The notes beneath the pieces were generated by a model. That model saw only the letters and a program-made list of their open reading frames with translations, was not told the origin of the DNA and did not search any database. A program made the translations under genes and the position numbers. Source: Pseudomonadota bacterium (GTDB lineage: Bacteria; Verrucomicrobiota; Verrucomicrobiia; Limisphaerales; SXTU01). From it: a stretch of DNA of 33,569 nt. The stretch is taken from assembly GCA_009924135.1 (NCBI GenBank), contig RFSE01000044.1:1-33569 (forward strand). The letters are read 5' to 3'. This document shows, one piece after another, positions 15,829-24,866 of this stretch. Within the stretch, counting starts at the first letter, position 1. Every line of letters starts with the position of its first letter.

Positions 15829-16959
15829 ATGAAACTGCTGTCACATTTTCCGTTGGCGTTCATCGCTGCCTTCTCCCTGCTCCTCACGTCAGCATCTGCC
15901 GCCGATTGGGCCCAGTATCGTGGCGCGGCCGATTTGCGGGGCGTGGCTCCCGGTAAACTGGCCTCGAAACTCGACTTGCTCTGGACCTTCAAGACCGGCG
16001 GCCCGGTGAAATCCTCCGCCGCCATCGTGGGCGGCAACGTGTTCATCGGCTCGGACGATGGCTTCCTCTACTCGATCGCGCTGGCCACCGGGCAGACCAA
16101 CTGGGCGTTCAAGGCCGGGGGAGCCATCGAGGCTTCGCCATTGGTGGTGGAAGGCCGTGTGCTGGTGGGCTCCGATGAGCCGATGTTCTACGCCGTCGAT
16201 GCGAAGACCGGGGCGCAGGTCTGGAAATTTCCCGTCGGTGACAAGATGCCGGGCTCGCCCAATCTTATCCGTGCGCCCAACGGCAAGGACTGGAACGTCA
16301 TCTTCGGCAGCCACGATGCCAAGCTCTACTGTCTTGACGCCGCGACGGGCAAATCCAACTGGGTTTACGAAACCGGCAACGGCATCAACGGCACCCCCGC
16401 CGTGTTTCAGGGCAAGACCGCCTTGGGCGGGTGCGATGCGATGCTCCACATCATCGCGCTGACCAACGGCGCGAAAATCAACGAACTTGAAGTCGGCGCG
16501 CCCGTGCTTGGTTCCGTGGCCATCGCCGACGGGCGCGTCTATGGTGGACACTTTGAGAACCAGGTCTTCTGTGTGGACCTTGCCAAAGGTACGAACCTGT
16601 GGAGCTATCGTGACCGTGCTTTCGCCTACGTCTCCTCACCCGCCGTGCTGGACGACCGGTTGGTCATCGGCGGGCGCGACAAGCGTGTGCATTGCCTGCG
16701 GACGAAGGACGGCGAAGCCATCTGGACCTTTGGCACGCGCGGCAAGGTGGACAGTTCCCCGGTCATCTGCGACGGCAAGGTCATCGTTGGCTCCGAGGAC
16801 GGCCGCCTTTACCTGCTCACGCTCGCGGACGGCAAGGAACTGTGGAGTTACGAAATCGGCCAGGGCCTGGCCAGTTCCCCCGCCGTGGCCAACGGCAAGG
16901 TGATCATCGGCGGCGAGGACGGGAACGTGTATTGTTTCGGGGTGAAAACAGCCAAATAG
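15829..16959 (+). CDS. PQQ-like beta-propeller repeat protein, secreted
   Basis: The protein has 376 residues. A clear signal peptide (residues 1-24, hydrophobic core LAFIAAFSLLLTS, cleavage probably after ASA) leads to blades of about 40 residues built on the pattern W-x-F-x-x-G-x-V-x-S-S-P-x-V-x-x-G-x-V-x-x-G-S-x-D-x-x-L-Y-x-L-D-x-x-T-G. I count seven or eight blades; a closing blade is GQGLASSPAVANGKVIIGG. BamB-like folds and PQQ dehydrogenase repeats share this pattern, but no dehydrogenase active site is visible, so a structural or binding role is more likely. It starts 126 bp after the FKBP gene and ends 17 bp before the radical SAM gene. Confidence 0.85.
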   Translation: MKLLSHFPLAFIAAFSLLLTSASAADWAQYRGAADLRGVAPGKLASKLDLLWTFKTGGPVKSSAAIVGGNVFIGSDDGFLYSIALATGQTNWAFKAGGAIEASPLVVEGRVLVGSDEPMFYAVDAKTGAQVWKFPVGDKMPGSPNLIRAPNGKDWNVIFGSHDAKLYCLDAATGKSNWVYETGNGINGTPAVFQGKTALGGCDAMLHIIALTNGAKINELEVGAPVLGSVAIADGRVYGGHFENQVFCVDLAKGTNLWSYRDRAFAYVSSPAVLDDRLVIGGRDKRVHCLRTKDGEAIWTFGTRGKVDSSPVICDGKVIVGSEDGRLYLLTLADGKELWSYEIGQGLASSPAVANGKVIIGGEDGNVYCFGVKTAK

Positions 16960-16976
16960 CGATTGCGGAAACCATC

Positions 16977-18351
<1,375 letters not shown>

Positions 18352-18359
<8 letters not shown>

Positions 18360-18831
18360 ACCCACCGTCTATCTGGAAACGACCGTCATCAGCCTGCTTA
18401 CGGCGAGGCCGACGCGCGATGTTGTCCAGATGGCACTTCAGCAGCTTACGCTTGAATGGTGGGAAACGCGGCGGCATGACTTTGAACTCTACGTGTCAGA
18501 CTTTGTGCTGCAAGAGGCGGCACGCGGCGACCAAGACGCCGCCCGGCGCCGCCTTGAGTTGGCCGTAAAGTTTAAGGAACTGCCGTTCACAGGTGAAATT
18601 GAAGTTTTGGCAGCCCGACTGCTGGAGGAAACCCGGCTACCAGCCAAGTCCAAGCAGGACGCGTTGCACCTGGCCAGTGCCGCCGTTCACGGCGTGGACT
18701 ATTTGCTTACGTGGAATTGTACCCACATCGCCAACGCGGTGATAATCCCCGACGTGCGGACGGTTTGCCGGTTGGCGGGCTTTGAGTGCCCACAGATATG
18801 CACGCCGCAAGAGTTGATGAAAGCATCATGA
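18352..18831 (+). CDS. PIN-domain protein, probable VapC-type toxin
   Basis: The protein has 159 residues. It opens VYLETTVISLL, the PIN first strand with its acidic site (usually YLDTSVL). Further acidic positions sit in SDFVLQEAARGDQDAA and KSKQDALHLASAA, and the closing strand is VDYLLTWN. PIN proteins of this size are usually RNases, often toxins of type II toxin-antitoxin pairs. The start codon overlaps the last 8 bp of the radical SAM gene, so it may be co-transcribed. The gene after it overlaps its stop codon by 4 bp (ATGA). Confidence 0.78.
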
Positions 18832-19028
18832 AAACGCCCCAAAAAACCTACCCCCAAGACGCCCTCGCGGAGATTCGCCAAATCCGGGAAGAGATCGTGG
18901 CGGAACACGGCAACGATTTGCATGCCATCTGCGTCGCCGCCATGCAGCGGCAGAAGGCCTCTGGTCGCAAGCTGGTGAATCTGGCAAATCGCAAGCGCCG
19001 CGCTGCCACGGTTGCCACAGCGCCTTGA
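18828..19028 (+). CDS. Small protein, probable partner of the PIN toxin
   Basis: The protein has 66 residues from ATG 18828, which overlaps the toxin stop as ATGA. It contains DALAEIRQIREEIVAEHGND, then LHAICVAAMQRQKASGRKL. From memory this resembles small downstream partners of PIN toxins that begin DPIVEEVRRIRDE. If it is the antitoxin, the order (toxin first) is reversed from most vapBC pairs. No DNA-binding motif is obvious. The identification rests on position and a loose sequence resemblance. Confidence 0.5.
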   Translation: MKTPQKTYPQDALAEIRQIREEIVAEHGNDLHAICVAAMQRQKASGRKLVNLANRKRRAATVATAP

Positions 19029-19038
19029 TCAGTTCCCT

Positions 19039-19581
19039 ATGTCCCATTCCGCCCTCCCCATCGCCTATCCGCTGGACGATTTCTACGCCCAGGCGGGCCG
19101 TGACTTGCCGCCCATTGAACCGGTGGCCGGTGACGCCGTGCCGGAGCCTTACAAGCGGTTGCTGGTCCATGAGCACGACATGACGCCGACGCTGGAAAAG
19201 TTCCACGGTGAGCGCATCCACCTCGCCGTCCTGAGCCGTCAGCAGCGGGACGATTTTTATTTTCGTGAGGTCGTGCTGTTGCTGGACAAGAGCAACCAAC
19301 CCGTTGAGTTCGGGGCCATCAAGATCAACCTCGCACTTTTCCCCGCTGCGGCCCGGCAGGAGATTCTCGAGGAACGCCGTCCGCTGGGCACCCTGCTGGC
19401 GGATTACACGATCACGCACACCAGCCGCCCCAAGGCCTTCCTGCGCGTGCTTTCCGACGGCTTCATCAATGACTCGCTGAAGCTGGTGGGATCGCAGTGG
19501 CTCTACGGCCGCCGCAACACCCTCTGGGACCCGCAGCAGCGGCCGCTCGCGGAGATTGTGGAGATACTTCCGCCGGCCTGA
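19039..19581 (+). CDS. Chorismate pyruvate-lyase-like protein (UbiC/DUF98 family)
   Basis: The protein has 180 residues from ATG 19039. It contains LLVHEHDMTPTLEKFHGERI, FREVVLLLDKSNQPVEFG, ILEERRPLGTLLAD and LYGRRNTLW, ending AEIVEILPPA. In UbiC and its DUF98 relatives these blocks hold the substrate arginine (in FREV), the PLG loop and the final glutamate (in AEIVE). UbiC converts chorismate to 4-hydroxybenzoate and pyruvate; whether this protein has that activity is unknown. It lies 10 bp after the toxin partner and 105 bp before the WXG100 module, and shows no link to either. The family match is from remembered motifs only. Confidence 0.6.
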   Translation: MSHSALPIAYPLDDFYAQAGRDLPPIEPVAGDAVPEPYKRLLVHEHDMTPTLEKFHGERIHLAVLSRQQRDDFYFREVVLLLDKSNQPVEFGAIKINLALFPAAARQEILEERRPLGTLLADYTITHTSRPKAFLRVLSDGFINDSLKLVGSQWLYGRRNTLWDPQQRPLAEIVEILPPA

Positions 19582-19609
19582 CGTCGGACTTTCCCGTAGG
19601 CAAAGACAG

Positions 19610-19648
19610 TTGGCCGGGGGCTGAACTTTTGCTAGTTTGGGTTCAGCC
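19610..19648 (+). promoter_or_regulatory. Candidate promoter and operator of the type VII-like module
   Basis: A perfect 8-bp inverted repeat, GGCTGAAC (19619-19626) and GTTCAGCC (19641-19648), has arms 22 bp apart centre to centre, two turns of the helix. Between them lies TGCTAGTTT, a possible extended -10 box, with TTGGCC (19610-19615) as a weak -35. The WXG100 start codon is 38 bp downstream. A DNA-binding repressor site or an RNA hairpin would both fit. Confidence 0.4.
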
Positions 19649-19686
19649 AACCAGCCGAGTGCGGACTGGCAAACTGAACACTCATC

Positions 19687-19959
19687 ATGTCCCAAGCCAT
19701 CATTGATCCCGCCGAAGTGCGGCGTTTCGCCGAGGAACTGCGCCGCTTCAACACCGATGTTTCCGAGCGCACGGCGCAGCTCCAGGCGCGCTTTGCCGCG
19801 CTCGGGGACTCCTGGCAGGATCAGGAGCACGCCAAGTTCGCCGAGGAATTCCGCCAGACCATGAAGGTGCTTAAGAAGTTCGTTGAAGTCTCGAACCAGC
19901 AGGGCCCGCTCCTCCTGCGCAAGGCCCAGAAGATCGAGGAATATTTGCACCAGCGCTGA
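19687..19959 (+). CDS. WXG100-like small helical protein
   Basis: The protein has 90 residues, the size of WXG100 proteins. Two long helices flank a turn at W43-Q44-D45 (GDSWQDQEHAKFAEEF). The usual W-x-G motif is replaced by W-Q-D, which the 70-residue protein of this locus also carries. The C-terminal export signal Y-x-x-x-D/E is missing; the end reads EEYLHQR. WXG100 proteins pair into four-helix bundles that are secreted by, or cap, FtsK/SpoIIIE-type ATPases, and one is encoded three genes downstream. The stop is 2 bp before the next start. Confidence 0.7.
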   Translation: MSQAIIDPAEVRRFAEELRRFNTDVSERTAQLQARFAALGDSWQDQEHAKFAEEFRQTMKVLKKFVEVSNQQGPLLLRKAQKIEEYLHQR

Positions 19960-19961
19960 CC

Positions 19962-20492
19962 ATGCCCGAGCAGGCCCGTATCACGTCGGTCGAGGCGGTG
20001 GAGGTTTTCCGCTCCGATTTGCTCGTTTATCTGGAGAAGGCCCGGGGCGCGGTGGAAGAGGTCGGTGAAGAGGTGCGTCGCACGCGCGCCTGGTTGCAGG
20101 ATGACCGCGCGCCCTACTGGGTGCAGCAAGTCCGGCGGCGCACGATGGAATTGCAGGAGCGGCAGCAGGAGCTGTTTACCGCACGGCTGGGCAAACAGCA
20201 ACAGAACATCCAGGTGCAGCTCGTGGCCGTCCGCCGGGCCGAGCAGGCGCTCGAGGAAGCCCTGGGCAAAGTGAAATCCATCAAGCAATGGCTCCGTGAT
20301 TTCCCGGTCGAAATCGAGCCGCAGGCCCGGCACGCCGAAATGCTCCGGCACGTCCTCGTCAGCGACATGGGCAAGGCGGTCGTATCGCTTTCGCAGATCC
20401 TGGACGCGCTGCATGCCTACGCGGCCCTCCGCGTGCCAACGGCTGACACCCCGCCACCTTCGCCAGCTACGGAAACACCCCCGGCACCATGA
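19962..20492 (+). CDS. Coiled-coil protein of the type VII-like module
   Basis: The protein has 176 residues. It is almost entirely helical, with heptad-like E/R/Q stretches (ELQERQQELFTARLGKQQQ, then VRRAEQALEEALGKVKSIKQ). The pattern TRAWLQDDRAPYWVQQV resembles the W-Q-D turn of its neighbours. The tail is Pro/Thr-rich (PTADTPPPSPATETPPAP) and looks disordered. There is no signal peptide and no membrane span. It could be a secreted substrate or chaperone for the ATPase; I recognise no named family. Its stop overlaps the next start (ATGA at 20489). Confidence 0.65.
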   Translation: MPEQARITSVEAVEVFRSDLLVYLEKARGAVEEVGEEVRRTRAWLQDDRAPYWVQQVRRRTMELQERQQELFTARLGKQQQNIQVQLVAVRRAEQALEEALGKVKSIKQWLRDFPVEIEPQARHAEMLRHVLVSDMGKAVVSLSQILDALHAYAALRVPTADTPPPSPATETPPAP

Positions 20493-20701
20493 GTCTCAAC
20501 TCCACCCGTTCACGCCTCGTCACGCTAACCAAGCAGCTTTCGCTGCGTTGGAACGAGACCCGTGAGCATTGGCAGGACGCCAAGAGCGAAGAGTTTGAGA
20601 AGCGTTACCTTGAGGAACTCTTCAGCCGGGTAAACGTCACTGCCTTCAGCATCGAGACGCTGGACGCGTCCCTGGCCAAAATCCGCCGCGATTGTGAGTA
20701 A
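20489..20701 (+). CDS. Second WXG100-like small protein
   Basis: The protein has 70 residues, shorter than the standard 100. The turn is W28-Q29-D30 in EHWQDAKSEEFEKRYLEEL, with the same W-Q-D and downstream F as the 90-residue protein, so the two may pair. Its start overlaps the preceding stop by 4 bp and its end overlaps the ATPase start by 8 bp, giving tight translational coupling. Confidence 0.6.
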   Translation: MSLNSTRSRLVTLTKQLSLRWNETREHWQDAKSEEFEKRYLEELFSRVNVTAFSIETLDASLAKIRRDCE

Positions 20702-23700
20702 CTTTACCTCCACGACTGCGACCCTTGAACTGCTGCATCGCCTGCGCGAGGCGGTGCGGATCTTTGTGACGCGCGAGGATCAGCTCCAGCGCGAGCAACT
20801 GAACCAGTCGGCGCGGCTCACGCAGCGGGGCGATGCCGTCGTCACCCAGCGGGCCGCGCAATTGCAGGGCGAGTTGACGGCGCTTGAAAATGCGCTGAAC
20901 GAAACCCGGGCCGGACTGGTCGGACGGTGGGACGGGCGGCAGGCCCGTCTTATACGGGCGCAGAAGAACTCGTTACGGCAGCAGCTCACGCGCATCGAGG
21001 AACGGGAAAATCTCCGCAAGTTTGAGCTGCAACGGGAAATGCTGAACGCGCAACGCCGGCGTGAGGCCGGTCTGAAGGCCGCGAGTGCCGCCCATGTGGA
21101 ATTTACGGCCCAGTTGAAAGTGGAGCAGGAGCGGCTGGTTCGTGAAGCGGACGGCGCGCGGGTGGCCCTGCGCGGCTACGGGAGCTGGAAGCGACTGCTC
21201 AGCGAGCCCGGACCGGTCGAGGTGGCTGCTGGTACTGAACCAGATGAAGCCTTGGCTGCCCTGCGGGAACAGCTTTCTGCGGCGGCCGACGAGCAGGCCC
21301 GCGTGCGGGCCGCCGGATTGCCGCTCGTGTTCAGTTTCGTGCCGGTCTGGGTCTGGGCTGGGGCGATGCTGTTGCTGGTGGGATGCTTTGCCTTCCTGGA
21401 TCTCTCGGCCTTCGGGGTGCACCGACCATCCCTGGGGGTTGCGGGGATCGCTGCGAGCGTGGGGCTGGCGCTGGTTGGGCTGGTCCATCTGGTTGGCCGG
21501 CTCGTCGTGGACAAGACGGCCCGGGCGCTGGCGACCGCGCTGGGTGCCGCCCGGCAGTTGGCCACCGATTGCGAGCGGCTGGCCAAGGCACGACGGGATG
21601 CTGAAGAGCAACGCGTGGAGGGCGAGGTGAACGCCCTCGCTCAACGCCATGAAGACGAGTGGCAGCAGGCATTGGCCGAAACCGAGGCGACCAAGTTGGC
21701 GTGCAAACAGCAGATGGAAGCCCGGCTTGAACGCGCCATGCGGATCTACCACAGCCGTCGTGCGTTTGTGCTGGAGCGTTTCGAGCGTGCGACGGCGGAA
21801 CAACTGGCAGCGGCCCGCAGCCGTAACGAGGAGGAACTGCAGCACCTCACGGTCGCCAACGAGACGGCCCAGATGACCGTGGCCAACCAGCGTGAGGGAG
21901 CCTGGGTCGCGCTGGCTGCCGAGTGGCGCGCGGCAGTGGGGCCGCTCTACGCGCAACTGGGCGTGGCCCAGCGGGCGGCGGCCCGGAGCTTTCCCGGATG
22001 GTCGGCTGACTTTGCGCATGGTTGGAAACCACCGGAAGAGTTCGCCCATGCCGTGCCGTTCGCGCGGTTGGAGGTGGATGTCATGAAGCTCGCGGGGGCG
22101 GTGCCGCGCAATCCCCGGCTCGCGTTGCCGGGGCCGGCGGCGTTTTCGATGCCGCTCCTGCTCACCGTGCCGGAGCTGGGCTCATTGCTGGTTGAGACGA
22201 AGGGCGAGGGGCGGGACCAGGCCATCGCCACGCTGAACAACACGATTCTGCGGTTGCTGGTGAGCGCCCCGCCGGGACGCCTGAGCTTCACGCTCCTTGA
22301 TCCGGTTGAGCTGGGGCGCAGCTTCTCCGGGCTGATGCATCTCGGCGATTACGATGAACGGCTCATCAACAGCCGCATCTGGACGCAGTCGGCGCAGATC
22401 GAGCAGCAACTGGGCAATCTGAACGAACACATCGAGAAGGTCTCGCAGATGTACCTGCGCAACGAGTTCGCGACCGTCGTGGAATACAACGAGCAGGCCG
22501 GGCGAATCGCGGAGCGGTATCACTTCCTCGTGGTGGCGGATTTTCCGGCGGGTTTTTCGGATGCGGCCCTGCGGCGGCTGGCGAGCATCGCTGCCAGCGG
22601 GGCGCGGTGCGGGGTCTTCCTGCTGTTCCATTGGGACCAGCGCAAAACAGCGGCGGGCGAGCTGGTGCCGGAAGATCTCCGGGCCGGCAGCATCTCCGTC
22701 CGGCGTGACGGGAACGTCTTCTTCGTGGGCAAGGAAGTCCTGCCCGGCCTGGCACTGGTACTGGAGCCGCCCCCGTCGCCTGAGATCGCGACTGAACTGC
22801 TGCACAAGGTCGGCCAGGCCAGCGTGGATTCCAGCCGGGTGCAGGTGCCGTTCGCGGACATTGCTCCACCGGCAGGCGCGAACTGGACTGTGGATACGGG
22901 CGACGAACTGCGCATCTCCATCGGTCGTACCGGGGCCACCAAGCTGCAATATCTCTGCCTCGGCAAGGGCACCCGGCAGCATGCGCTCGTGGCAGGCAAG
23001 ACCGGCTCTGGCAAGTCCACGCTCTTTCATGCCATCATCACCAACCTCGCGCTCTGGTGCAGTCCGGAACAGGTGGAGTTCTACCTGGTGGACTTCAAGA
23101 AGGGCGTCGAGTTCCGGTGCTATGCGGCGCACCGGCTGCCGCACGCACGCGTGGTGGCGATCGAGAGCGACCGCGAGTTCGGCCTGAGTGTGCTGGAGCG
23201 GCTGGACGAGGAATTGAAGCGGCGCGGTGAACTGTTCCGCAAGGTGGGTGCTCAGGACTTGCCCGGCTATCGGCGGGCGAGTGGCGGGCGGATGCCGCGC
23301 ACGCTGCTGCTGATTGATGAGTTCCAGGAGTTTTTCGTGGCGGATGACCGCGTGGCGCAGGGGGCAGCGCTCTTGCTGGATCGCATCGTGCGGCAGGGCC
23401 GTGCATTTGGCATTCACGTCATCCTGGGATCGCAGACGCTCGGTGGCGCGTACTCGCTGGCCCGCGCAACTCTCGGCCAAATGGTCGTGCGCATCGCGCT
23501 CCAGTGCAACGAGGCCGACGCCGCGCTGATCATGGATGACACCAACCCCGCGCCGCGCCTGCTCTCGCGGCCCGGCGAGGCAATCTACAACGACGAGGCC
23601 GGTGCAGTGACGGGGAACAGTCCCTTCCAGACCGTGTGGCTGGACGATGAGGAACGGGACCGTTGGCTCAGCGGGATCAACGAGTTGACACGGCAGCGGG

Positions 23701-24581
23701 GCCTTCGCACGGCCGGCACGGTGGTCTTCGAGGGCAACTCCCCGGCGGACGTGCGCGAGAATGCACCGTTGGCGGAACTGCTGGCGGCACCGCAGCGCGA
23801 GGCCATTCCACGTGCCTGGCTGGGCGCACCGAATTCCATCAAGGGGCCGACCGAAGCCGCGTTCCACCGGCAGAGCGGGAACAATTTGCTCCTCGTCGGC
23901 CAGCGCGAAGAGGCGGCGCTGGCGATGATCGGGGTGTCGCTTGTGGCGTTCGCGGCGCAAGGAGCCGGGCGGCTCGTGCTCATTGAGGCCACCGCCCCCG
24001 ACTCGCCGCAGAAACGGTTTCTGGAATCGGTTGGAGCCGCGTTGCCGACGGGGTTCACGCTCGTGCGTGCGGGCGATTTGGAAACGGTGATGGTCGAACT
24101 GGCCGGTGAATTGAGCCGGCGGACGGCGGACGAAAATGTGCCGGCGGCTCCGTGGTTTGTGTTCGTGCACGAGTTGCAGAAGTTCAAGAAGCTGCGGCAC
24201 GAGGAGGATTTTAGTTTTTCGACCGATGACGCGAAACCGCCCAGTCCTGGGGCGGTGTTCGACCGGCTCATCACCGAAGGTCCGGGCGCGGGCATCCATG
24301 TCTTCTGCACGTGCGACAGCTACAACAGCCTGAGCCGTGCGTTGAGCCGCAAGGCCATCAGTGAGTTCGAGCTGCGCGTGCTCTTCCAGATGAGCGCGAA
24401 CGACTCGGCCACGCTGTGTGATTCGCCCAAGGCATCGGACCTCGGGCTGCATCGTGCGTTGTTGAACAACGGCCAGCAGGGCGTGCTGGAGACCTTCCGA
24501 CCTTACGCGCTGCCGGATGCGGTCTGGTTGGAGGAGGCGGGCCGGAGCCTGCGGGCGGCCGCGGCAAGCTCACCAGCATGA
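20694..24581 (+). CDS. FtsK/SpoIIIE-type ATPase, EssC-like, with coiled-coil N-terminus
   Basis: The protein has 1295 residues from a GTG start overlapping the previous gene. The order is coiled coil (about 1-205), two membrane spans (about 213-237 and 247-271), coiled coil (about 275-400), a degenerate ATPase-like domain (about 490-690), an intact FtsK/SpoIIIE domain, then a second degenerate one (about 1040-1290). The intact domain has Walker A GKTGSGKST (768-776) and Walker B LLLIDEF (871-877). In Firmicute and actinobacterial type VII systems the EssC/EccC ATPase pulls WXG100 cargo through the inner membrane; FHA domains usually head EssC, while here coiled coil replaces them. No DNA-binding gamma domain of FtsK is visible, so secretion fits better than chromosome handling. 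Confidence 0.82.
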   Translation: MSNFTSTTATLELLHRLREAVRIFVTREDQLQREQLNQSARLTQRGDAVVTQRAAQLQGELTALENALNETRAGLVGRWDGRQARLIRAQKNSLRQQLTRIEERENLRKFELQREMLNAQRRREAGLKAASAAHVEFTAQLKVEQERLVREADGARVALRGYGSWKRLLSEPGPVEVAAGTEPDEALAALREQLSAAADEQARVRAAGLPLVFSFVPVWVWAGAMLLLVGCFAFLDLSAFGVHRPSLGVAGIAASVGLALVGLVHLVGRLVVDKTARALATALGAARQLATDCERLAKARRDAEEQRVEGEVNALAQRHEDEWQQALAETEATKLACKQQMEARLERAMRIYHSRRAFVLERFERATAEQLAAARSRNEEELQHLTVANETAQMTVANQREGAWVALAAEWRAAVGPLYAQLGVAQRAAARSFPGWSADFAHGWKPPEEFAHAVPFARLEVDVMKLAGAVPRNPRLALPGPAAFSMPLLLTVPELGSLLVETKGEGRDQAIATLNNTILRLLVSAPPGRLSFTLLDPVELGRSFSGLMHLGDYDERLINSRIWTQSAQIEQQLGNLNEHIEKVSQMYLRNEFATVVEYNEQAGRIAERYHFLVVADFPAGFSDAALRRLASIAASGARCGVFLLFHWDQRKTAAGELVPEDLRAGSISVRRDGNVFFVGKEVLPGLALVLEPPPSPEIATELLHKVGQASVDSSRVQVPFADIAPPAGANWTVDTGDELRISIGRTGATKLQYLCLGKGTRQHALVAGKTGSGKSTLFHAIITNLALWCSPEQVEFYLVDFKKGVEFRCYAAHRLPHARVVAIESDREFGLSVLERLDEELKRRGELFRKVGAQDLPGYRRASGGRMPRTLLLIDEFQEFFVADDRVAQGAALLLDRIVRQGRAFGIHVILGSQTLGGAYSLARATLGQMVVRIALQCNEADAALIMDDTNPAPRLLSRPGEAIYNDEAGAVTGNSPFQTVWLDDEERDRWLSGINELTRQRGLRTAGTVVFEGNSPADVRENAPLAELLAAPQREAIPRAWLGAPNSIKGPTEAAFHRQSGNNLLLVGQREEAALAMIGVSLVAFAAQGAGRLVLIEATAPDSPQKRFLESVGAALPTGFTLVRAGDLETVMVELAGELSRRTADENVPAAPWFVFVHELQKFKKLRHEEDFSFSTDDAKPPSPGAVFDRLITEGPGAGIHVFCTCDSYNSLSRALSRKAISEFELRVLFQMSANDSATLCDSPKASDLGLHRALLNNGQQGVLETFRPYALPDAVWLEEAGRSLRAAAASSPA

Positions 24582-24656
24582 TTCACGGTCTGCCAAATGG
24601 TTTGCTGGAATGAATGGGCGAACCTTACCAACTGAACCGCGAGCCGGTGGCCGGGA

Positions 24657-24679
24657 GCCCCGCCTTCAGGCGGCGGGGC
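24657..24679. repeat. Dispersed hairpin with TTCA loop
   Basis: GCCCCGCC (24657-24664), TTCA, then a bulged reverse complement through 24679. It is preceded by GGGA and followed by GGAC, as in the related sequences near 455 and 3119. It lies in the 285-bp gap between the ATPase and the flavoprotein; nothing else in that gap is recognised apart from a candidate promoter. Confidence 0.55.
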
Positions 24680-24828
24680 GGACTGGGTTTGGTGTTGCGT
24701 CCGCGCAGCATCTGGATGGCAGTTGCGTTTCATCCGTTGAAGTCGGGCTGCCCATTGCGCTGAACCATCGGGCCCGGTCTCATCAACCCGTCCGGCCGAT
24801 GTCGCGAAAGTGTTCCTCACTTCCGTGC

Positions 24829-24856
24829 TTGCGCCCGGTTCGAGGACGCCTATACT
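24829..24856 (+). promoter_or_regulatory. Candidate sigma-70-type promoter of the flavoprotein gene
   Basis: TTGCGC (24829-24834) is separated by 16 bp from TATACT (24851-24856), a near-consensus -10. Start of transcription would fall near 24863, leaving only a few bases before ATG 24867, so the mRNA might be leaderless. The -35 match is weak. Confidence 0.35.
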
Positions 24857-24866
24857 ACGCACACGT

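Noticed and set aside
22182..24452. 756-codon open frame on the minus strand across the FtsK-like gene
   Set aside because: Same reasoning: Walker motifs and co-linear domains are on the plus strand.
20694..24581. FtsK DNA translocase for chromosome segregation
   Set aside because: It has only two spans, degenerate flanking ATPase modules and WXG100-like neighbours, and lacks a visible gamma DNA-reading domain.
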